Source of the DNA: a virus
IMG/VR virus record: IMGVR_UViG_3300035724_000020
Location: 1-27,800 of that record
DNA: 27,800 nt
Reading direction: 5' to 3' (one strand)
Shown here: piece after piece, positions 14,609 to 22,700 of the stretch
How the letters are laid out: every line of letters begins with the position of its first letter
Numbering within the stretch: the stretch's first letter is position 1
Made by a program: the position numbers and the translations under genes
The notes under the pieces: model-generated
Seen by the model: the letters and a program-made list of their open reading frames with translations, nothing else
Database searches by the model: none
Told to the model about the DNA's origin: nothing

Positions 14609-16165
14609 TTAGTGCTTGACCAAGCGGTTGGCATTGGGGAACCGCTCCAGGTAATCCTTGTTGCCACTGGCATCCATCGCGTGATGCGGCATGCCGTTGC
14701 GCGGTTGCGGTTCACCGGGCTTGGGGATTTTGCCGAGCAACGCCTTGTAGGCGGACGGATGGATGTCTTTGACATCCTCGCCCATCTGCTCCAGCGCAAA
14801 CTTGTAAACCTCGGTGGCGCTGTCCATCGCCACCGCGATGTCACCGACCCACGGCCGCACGAAGGTCTTCGCAAGGTCGCGGGCGTTCAATCGTTCGGTG
14901 GTCTTGCTGATCGCATCGGTGACGGCTTTCTGAATGGCCGCGTCCATCGCGACCTTGGTGACCGGCGTCTTGTCCATCGCGGGGGTATCTCCATTCCTGG
15001 CGGTGTCGGGCTTGGGGATCACGCCATCCTCATCAGCGGCGCCGTCCAGTTTCTTGTCGTCGTTGCCGTCGCCGTTGTCGGCACTGCCGCCGTTGCTGTT
15101 GCCGTTGCCGTTGCCGTTGTCCGGCGGAGCGGCGGGTTTCAGTGCCTTCAGGATGATCGCCAACGTTTCGTCGTCGACCTTGCCGGCAAGCGCCGCCTGC
15201 ACGGTCGCAGCGACATCACCGCCGCCACCGCCGGCATTGGGATCGCCGTTGCCGTTGGCTGGATCGCTGCCCTCGGCGGCCGCACCGCCGACCGCGAGGC
15301 CGCCGCCACCGTTGGGGTCACCGCCGCCATTGGGATCGGCTGCCGGATCATCGGTCGGGGCCGCCGCGCCTGCGCTGCCGAGATGCTCATGGATGTGCAC
15401 CTCGGCGTCGTTCGCCATCTTGCCCTTGAGCGCACGCGTGAGCGCGGCCTCGATCTCGGGCCGCTTCTCGGTCCAGTTCTTCGCCGTGGTGCCGGCGAGG
15501 ATTTTCTTGAGGTCGGGCGGCTTCTGATCCTGCGCCATCTTCGGCGCGAGATAGGCGTGGGTCGAGCCGGCAATGAATGCCGCATAGGGCGACAGGCGCA
15601 TCATGATCTCCTTCGGTTTGCTGTCCATCACCACGACGTCGCTGCCGGCGCGCCCGTCCTGCACGAGTGCCACGTGATTGCCGATGATCTCCGTCATCAC
15701 GCCGTCGTATTGCTGACCCAGGTAGTTGCCGGGGGTCATCACCGGTGTGTAACGATATGCGCTGCTCAGTTCGCGCATCTGGCCGGTCTCGATCAGCGCG
15801 ATTGCGTGGCTCGACCAGAACACCAGCGAGTTGTCGAGGTAGGGCGCGCGCCATGTCGCGTCGGTGCCGGTGGAGCCGATCACCCGCTCGCGGTTTTCGT
15901 CCTGTGCAGTGACCGGAATGTGCTGGTCGAGGATTTTCAGGTTGTTGAAAGTGGCGGCTGCCTTCTGCAATTCCGCCGGATGGCGCAGCAACTGATACAT
16001 GCGATAGGGATCGAGACCGAGTTGCTGCCAGCCCGGTATTTCCCGGCCGTGGTAACCGTTCACGCATGCCTTGGTGATGTGGCTGACCGCGACATGCAGG
16101 TGACCGTCGCGGTCGTAGCTGCGCACCGAGCGATCGAGTGCCATCGTGATGGCGTCAAATGGCAT
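14609..16165 (-). CDS. DUF2213 prohead protease fused to scaffold region
   Basis: This 518-aa protein probably both scaffolds and matures the prohead. Residues 1-185 match DUF2213: VSHITKACVNGYHGREIPGW, ATFNNLKILDQHIPVTAQD, VIGSTGTDATWRAPYLDNSL, GQMRELSSAYRYTPVMTPG and GNHVALVQDGRAGSDVVV. By analogy with S78-like proteases, H82 and S134 or S135 are catalytic candidates; this is inference. Residues ~190-260 are helical and basic. Residues ~265-400 are Gly/Asn/Asp-rich low complexity. The C-terminal ~110 residues are helical (DAAIQKAVTDAISKTTERLN), typical of a scaffold core. ATG 16165 lies 33 nt after the previous stop. Confidence 0.87.
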   Translation of the reverse strand: MPFDAITMALDRSVRSYDRDGHLHVAVSHITKACVNGYHGREIPGWQQLGLDPYRMYQLLRHPAELQKAAATFNNLKILDQHIPVTAQDENRERVIGSTGTDATWRAPYLDNSLVFWSSHAIALIETGQMRELSSAYRYTPVMTPGNYLGQQYDGVMTEIIGNHVALVQDGRAGSDVVVMDSKPKEIMMRLSPYAAFIAGSTHAYLAPKMAQDQKPPDLKKILAGTTAKNWTEKRPEIEAALTRALKGKMANDAEVHIHEHLGSAGAAAPTDDPAADPNGGGDPNGGGGLAVGGAAAEGSDPANGNGDPNAGGGGGDVAATVQAALAGKVDDETLAIILKALKPAAPPDNGNGNGNSNGGSADNGDGNDDKKLDGAADEDGVIPKPDTARNGDTPAMDKTPVTKVAMDAAIQKAVTDAISKTTERLNARDLAKTFVRPWVGDIAVAMDSATEVYKFALEQMGEDVKDIHPSAYKALLGKIPKPGEPQPRNGMPHHAMDASGNKDYLERFPNANRLVKH

Positions 16166-16198
16166 GGGAGAACCTCGCGATTCAGCGCATGGCCGAGA

Positions 16199-16399
16199 TC
16201 ATTGCCAAAGCTTCGCCCTGACCGCGTTGTCCTTCGCCTCGACCAGCTTGCGCACCATCACGGTGCGTTCCGGGTTGCGCGGCAGCAGATCGACCATATC
16301 GTTGGCCAGCTTGGCGAACGGCTCGACGATCGACTTGAGATCGTCGCGCAGGTGCGCGGTGGCGAAGAACTGCAACAACGGCTCTTGATCGCTGGTCAT
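16199..16399 (-). CDS. Acb2/Tad1-hairpin-like small protein (candidate anti-CBASS)
   Basis: This 66-aa protein is almost wholly two helices. Residues 8-36 (LLQFFATAHLRDDLKSIVEP, FAKLANDMVDLL) are followed by the turn LPRNPERT (39-46) and the helix VRKLVEAKDNAVRAKL (49-64). 'hL...l..v..pF..LA..lv..LP.nPER...lRKLlEAKD.AVRA' is the pattern I recall for proteins of the Acb2/Tad1 hairpin family. Studied members bind cyclic nucleotides and block CBASS immunity. The start at ATG 16399 is 3 nt after the adaptor stop, with GGGGTG upstream. The gene call is firm; the anti-CBASS function is an inference by family resemblance and many small relatives are untested. Confidence 0.62.
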   Translation of the reverse strand: MTSDQEPLLQFFATAHLRDDLKSIVEPFAKLANDMVDLLPRNPERTVMVRKLVEAKDNAVRAKLWQ

Positions 16400-16402
16400 G
16401 GT

Positions 16403-16783
16403 TCACCCCAGAACTGGCGCGACCGTCATGGTGAGGTCACGAATGTATAGACGGCCCTGATAGGTGGTGTTCACCATCAAGGTCACCCAGTAGGGCACGC
16501 CGGCCGAGCCTTGCGGCGCGGTGAAGCCCACCGTGATGCGCAGACCAGACACGTCGAGCGAGTTGGGCCAGTTGGCACCGGCCAGCTTGAGATCGCTGGA
16601 TGTCATCGCTTCGTCGTCGACGCGCGCGATGGCGATGGTCACGGCGGTGATGTCGGGGATGCTGTCACCCACCACGCCGAGATCGGTCGAAACGTCGATA
16701 TAGCGCCCGTCGGTCTCGCCCGCGCGGAGCGGCGGGATCGGCACCGGGTTATAGTTGGGCGCGCTGCACGCATCGAAGCTCAT
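16403..16783 (-). CDS. Fibre-tail adaptor-like protein
   Basis: This 126-aa protein starts at ATG 16783, overlapping the stop of the giant gene by 4 nt. The body resembles short phage adaptor proteins: DLGVVGDSIPDITAVTIAIA, then LRITVGFTAPQGSAGVPYWV and TLMVNTTYQGRLYIRDLTMT. The pattern 'D.I....v.ia........(long loop)..v...ytvtl.v.Tt.GR..iRdl.l.V.p.l' suggests an immunoglobulin or fibronectin-like beta-sandwich. Coupling to the giant gene suggests that it attaches that protein to the virion. The name follows the family pattern I recall and is not proven. Confidence 0.68.
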   Translation of the reverse strand: MSFDACSAPNYNPVPIPPLRAGETDGRYIDVSTDLGVVGDSIPDITAVTIAIARVDDEAMTSSDLKLAGANWPNSLDVSGLRITVGFTAPQGSAGVPYWVTLMVNTTYQGRLYIRDLTMTVAPVLG

Positions 16784-19700
16784 ACCGTGACACTCCGTCG
16801 GGTGGGCGGCAGCGTCACGTCGCCGCCGGTCTGCGGCGGGATCGCCGCACCGCGTGGCGTCGGTGGCAGATAGACCCCGAGGGCCGCGACCCGCTCGCGC
16901 GGGATATGCGGATCGGTGCGGAGTCTACCGGCGCCATCGATCCGTGCCTCGGCATAGACCAGGGTATGCACCACCACCTGATCGCGGACCTGCCCGACGC
17001 CGGCAATATGGGCGCTGGCCAGCACCAGTCGATGCAGCGCCGCCCGCACCCGACCCAGCCCGATAATCCGCGCGCGGGCCGGGTGAGCGACATGGGCGAT
17101 TGCATGCACGGCACCGTGGCCGCCAATGCGCGCCCGTGCGCTGGCGTGGAACCACCCGGGGATCGGGAACTGCCGCAGCAACCCGTGACCATCGATCCGC
17201 GCGGCGGCATGGATCGCCTCATGCACATCGCTGTCGGCATGCACTGCGCCGAGACCGTGGATACGCGCCGAGGCATGGACGCTTTGCAGCACGTCGCTGA
17301 CCGCCGCCGCGAGGTGACCGCTGCCGGTGATGCGCGCCGAGGCGTGCACGTAATGACGCACCTGGGCGTTGGCATGAACGCCGCCGTGACCGGTGAGGAT
17401 AGCACCGGCCACGCGCGGCGCCTTGACGGCATCGGCCCTAACCAAACCTCTGCCGCCAACCCGGGCATCGGCGGGCGCGTGGATACTCCCACGAGCCACA
17501 GCGCGGCCGATGCCGGTAAGCACAGCCGCTATTACGGCATGCAGCCGGGCGCGGGTGACGCGGAGCGAGCCGGTGCCGTGGATTACCGCCGCCGCCGGAT
17601 GCGTCTGATGCACCTGGGTGGCGTTGGCCTGGACTCTACCGACACCGACGATGGCGGCGCCGTCGCGCACCTCGTGGGTGCCGTTGGCGTCGATGTAGCC
17701 CCGGCCGAAGATCACCGCGCCTGCCGGGATCACCCGGGCGCCCGTGGCGCGCACACTACCGACGCCGTTGAGCCGGCTGGCCGCCATGCGGGCCGCCACC
17801 GAGGCATGGGCGGCAACCCGCCCGGTGCCCACGATCGCCGCCTCGGCGAACTGCGCCGGACGGCCGTGGGTATCGAGGTCGCCCTCGCCGGCCAGCAACG
17901 CGGCGGCATCCCGCCGGGCCGTCGTGGTGGCCCTGAGTGCACCTGTCCCGTCGATCCGCGCCGCCGCCGGCACGGTGAAATGGCCCGAGGTCGCGGCGCG
18001 CACGCTGCCGGTGCCGGCGATCCGCGCGGTGGCCGCATGGATTTCGGCGCTGACCTTGGCGCGCAGCAGACCGATGCCGTGCAGCGTTGCCCGGGCGGCG
18101 AAGGCGAGGTGTGCGGTCATCCGCACGCGACCGGTGCCAGCGATCCGCGCCGCCGCCGGATGCGATTCCACCGCCGCTAGGCTGACGCCGCCGACGCCCC
18201 GGATACGGGCCGCAGCGGTGGCAATCACGGTGGCGCTCGCCGCGATATGCCCGACCGCGCCGATCGGCGCGACGCGCAGCACCCGGGCGCGCAGCGCCGG
18301 CATGGCGACGAACACCCCGCCGCGTCCCGCGATCAGCCCGGCGGCCGGGGTCTGCCCGAGATACAGCGCCGCCGCCTGCACGCCGCCTATGCCGTTGATG
18401 CGGGCGGCCGCCTCGCGGTTAGCCGTGATGGTGGCGAGCACCGCGCCGACGCCGTCGATCCGCGCGGCGATGAGATTGAGGCCGCCGCCGGCTGCCGCCA
18501 CGGCGCCGACGCCGTCGATCCGCGCGCTGGCCGGCACGATGGCGCCGAGCCGGATCGCCTGCGCCGCAAGCGTCCCGACGCCCGCAATGGTGGCGCTGGC
18601 AGGCCGCTGCACCAGGGCATCGACGCGCAGGCTGCCAACCCCCGCCAGTCGCGCCTGGGCGGGCGTGGCGCCCTGCACGGCGGCGCGCACGCTACCGGCG
18701 CCGTCGATCTCGGCAGCGGCCTGGGCGGGCACCGCAGCGGCGGCACGCACCGTCCCGAGACCATCGATCCGGGCGTTGGCCGGGCGTTGCACCAAACCGT
18801 CGGCGCGCAGCGCGCCGAGGCCGTCGATCCGGGCAGCGCCTTCATCCTCGCCGAGCGTATCGGCGGTGAGCGAACCCTGACCCGCGATGCGGGCCTGGGC
18901 GGGCAACAGAAGCTGGGCGGTGGCAGCGACGCCGGCATCACCGGTTATCCGGGCCACGCCGGCCCTGCGGGGCACGCTGTCGGCCGTGAGGCTGCCAGTG
19001 CCGGCGATCCCAGCCCCGGCCGGGAGCGCCGCCCTGGAGACCGCCGTGACGCCGCCTGTGCCGGCGATCAGCGCGGCCGCCTGCACCACCGCCGTGGCGA
19101 CGGTGAGCACGAAGCCCTCGCCGGGAATGACCTGTGAGCCGGACGGATGTTGTGCCAGACCGTCGGCGCGGACCTGACCGAGGCCCGCGATCAGCGCGGC
19201 GCCCAGCATTTGTGCAACAGCCGTTGCACGAATGGTGCCGACGCCGTCGATCTCGGCGAGCGCTTGGCGCAGTTGCGCCACCCGCTGGGCGTCCCCGGTG
19301 GGGAACCCCTCGCCATCGATCTCGGCAGACGCGCGCGCGCGCGCGGATGCCAACGCGACGAACGAACCGAGGCCGTCGATCCGACCGAGCGCCGGGCGCA
19401 GACCCATGCCGGGCGCGGTGATGAACCCCTCGCCGTCGATCTCGGCGAGACCCGCAACGCGCACGGTGGCGGTCGCAGACACCGAGCCGATGCCCGCGAC
19501 CGCTGCCGTGGCGCCCCGGGCAGGAACCGCATTGGCCCTGAGACTGCCCTGACCGTCGATCTCTAGCTGAGCAAGCTGCGCCCCGGTAGGCAGGATGTTG
19601 CAACTGCCGACGCCGTTGAGCCGCGCCGCCGCGAGCAGGATGGCGCCACCGATGGCACGCACTGTGCCGACGCCGTCAATCCGGGCCTGGGTCGGCCGCA

Positions 19701-22700
19701 GCGGCGTTGCGGTGGCGAGCACGAAGCCCTCGCCGTCGATCTCCAGCGTGATCAGCGCCCGGGTGGTGAGCGCCGGGATAACGAAGCCCTCGCCGTCGAT
19801 CTCGGCGGACGCGGCGCGTGCCGGTCTCGCATCGACCTGTAGCGAACCGAGACCGGCGATCCGCGCCTGGGCAGGCAACAAACGACCGGGCGAGGTGGTG
19901 ACGAAGCCCTCGCCGTCGATCTCGCCAGCGGCGGGCAACAGCAGTCGCGCGCCGGCATCGATGCCGCGCATCCACGGCCCGAATATGCCAGCTGGCGGCA
20001 GGATTAGCTGGGTGGCGAGTGCGCCCCATTCCTGTTGCAGCCCACCGATCCGCAACGTGAAATCGATCGCCAGCGAGCCTGCGTTGAAGAACGCGTAAAT
20101 GACCGGAACCATAAAAGCTCCGGTCGCGGATGAGGTCCACGACACCGCGAACCTTTGGGTGCCGAGCGTCACGCCGCCGGGTAAAGTGAACAGGACAGCG
20201 TTGCCACTAATATAGGTCTGGTCGCTGGCGCGATCCTGTTGAGAAAGCTGCACCCGGTTGACGTTGGTGAGGTCGCCTCCCACCAAGCGGCAATAGAGCG
20301 AGGATGTTGAGGTAAGACCGGGGAAGCTTTGCGGCTGATTGGGGCCGATAGCGCCTTCTGGCAGAATATAAGAATTTGCTGTCGCCGTTGATATACCATG
20401 CCAGCGGATATCGACGTAGGACAGCCCGTCCTCGACGCCGATGCTGACAACATCCCACGCCATCGGATCGCCACCAACCACCCAGAAGGTCGGACGCAAG
20501 CCACCCGATCCGACGACACCGACGACCGCGCCTTCCAGACGCGGGTTGCGGATGTAGTTGGTCTTGCCGCCGCCTTGGCCATCGATCTCGGCGGACGCGG
20601 CGACAAAGCGCGATGACACCGTGGCACGCACACCACCAACACCGTTGATCCGCGCGGCGGCCGCGCGCATCGGCTGGCCGTCAGCGGCGACACTCCCGAC
20701 GCCCGCGATGCGGGCCTGCGCCTGGGTGGCGAACGCCGACGGCGTCGCGGTGATAAAGCCCGCGCCGTCGATCTCGGCGGACGCCGGGCGCAACGGTGTG
20801 ACGTTGGCGCGCGGCGTGCCGACGCCGTCGATCTCGGCGGACGCGGCGCGGGTCGAGAACACCGTCGCGGCGAAACTACCAACCCCCGCGATCCGCGCGC
20901 TGGTCGGCACCCGGCCGAGCGGAGCGGGCACCACGAAGCCCTCGCCGTCGATCTCGGCGAGACCGCGCATGGTTTGCGTGGGCGCCGCCGCCAGCGTGTC
21001 AGGCACCGCTGCCCAGAGCGAGGTGTAAAACGATGTCGCGGTCGGATCGACCGGGCGGCAGACCATGCTGAACGTGCCGGCGCCGACCGGTGATGTCGGC
21101 AACTGATACGAAACCAGTTGCCACTGATTGGTCAGCGTGAGATCGGCGTATTGATCCGGCGTAAAGGGATAACTGAGGTTTGGATAAGCAAGCCCCTCGA
21201 CGGGGAAATGCAGTTCGCTGCCCGCCCAGCCGGCCGGCAGCCACACCCACACGTTGATCGTGTAGGGGATGTTCAGTGGTCCGGTGGTGTTGCCCAGCGC
21301 GCCGCAGTTGGTGGCGTTGGTGCTGTTGAACGCGGTGTGTTTGAACACCAGCGAATTGTCGCCAAATGGCGACGGAATGTCGGTCGAGACGACGCACGTA
21401 TTGGGCGTTTGTGGCCCTGGCGTTCCTCTCGCGTTGAGCCGGTTGCCTTCGCCGCCATTGATGACGGCGCGGGCGAATTGCAGGCCGCCACCGGTCGCGG
21501 AGACGAAGCCTTCGCCGTCGATCTCGGCTTGCGCGCCAGCCCGCACCACGGCGGTCGCCCGCACATTGCCGGCGCCACCGATCTGCCCTTGCGCGGTGGT
21601 GATTTTCGCCGCCGCCGCGCGCAGCGTGCCGACGCCGTTGATCTGGGCGAAATTCGCCACCGTCGGCATCGCCAGCAAGCCGCGTGTAAATGGGCCGAAA
21701 TTCGCCGCGCTCGGCACAGCCACCGGGGTGCACACCGAACCGGCTTCCAACTGAATGCCGGCGATGCGCAGGGTGAAATCGACCGCCGCACCCTGGGTGT
21801 AGCCGAACGCAATGACCGGCCAGACATACCGCGTATCCGGATACGCGGTCGGCATCGTTCGATTGGCCAAGAAGAACCGTTGCAGCGACGCGGTGGGTGT
21901 GAAGTTGATCTGCCCGGTGCCGGCGAGATTAACCCCGGTCGCACTGATGGCGTAGAGTATCTGCCCCATCGCCACGTTGCCGGCGGCAAGCGAGCCACCG
22001 ACCAGCGCCACATACATCGACATCGACCAGATCGCGCTGGGCTGGGTCGGGATCGCCGTGGTGAGATCGAGCCGAAGGGTATTACCGCTCGACGTTGGCG
22101 TCGCGTTGAAGCGGATGTCGACGTAGTTCAGCGTCTTGGCGTCGTCATCGGTGACGACGGTGCCGGTGCCGACCACGGTCCAACTGGCTGCCGTGTTGCC
22201 CGCCGACCAGTTGGTCGGCAGCGTGCTGGTGCCGACGACGCCACCGATGCCGTTCGGATTGGTCATCCAATTCGTAAAACCACCGATGCCATCGATGCGC
22301 GCCTGCGCCGCGACCAGCGTGGTGGGTTGCGCCAGCAACGCGCGCGTCGTTACTCCAGGCGAACCGAGCGGCGGCAGGATCGGCGGCGTGACAACCGGGT
22401 TGCTTTCGAACTGCGGCGCGGCGATCCGCAACGTGAGATCGATCGCGTTGCCGATGGTAAGTTGGAACCACAGCACCGGACATACGCGGCGGATCGTGGC
22501 GCCGACCGGGGTCACGCGGTTGCTGATCGAGAACCGCTGCAACGTCGCGGTCGGCGTGAATTGCGTTGAACCCGTGTTGGTAACAAGAGTGCCGGCCGTG
22601 GTGAGGTATAAAACGACCTGACCGACACTCAACAGATTGACGGTGGAACCACCAACCAGCGCCGCATGGACAGATTGCGACCAGCCATCACCTGAGAGAC

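Noticed and set aside
14582-16450. Long plus-strand open frame (622 codons) opposite the DUF2213 protease
   Set aside because: It is antisense to a well-recognised gene, is rich in Arg/His/Gly/Val and has no family pattern. GC-rich DNA lacks stop codons in shadow frames.
16906-18180. Plus-strand open frame (424 codons) opposite the short-repeat block
   Set aside because: It spans the repeat tract because the 60-bp period keeps the same antisense frame open. No ribosome site or conserved domain is visible.
19330-19343. Alternating CG tract as a possible phase-variation switch
   Set aside because: The tract is short and encodes Ala-Arg repeats in frame. Slippage is possible but nothing else supports a switch.
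19270-19929. Regular 60-bp repeats that could suggest a CRISPR array
   Set aside because: The period is coding and in frame, repeat and 'spacer' are both constrained at the protein level, and no cas genes are present.
21118-22569. Plus-strand open frame (483 codons) opposite the giant gene
   Set aside because: Arg/Asp-rich shadow composition. The minus strand here encodes clear CBM-like modules.
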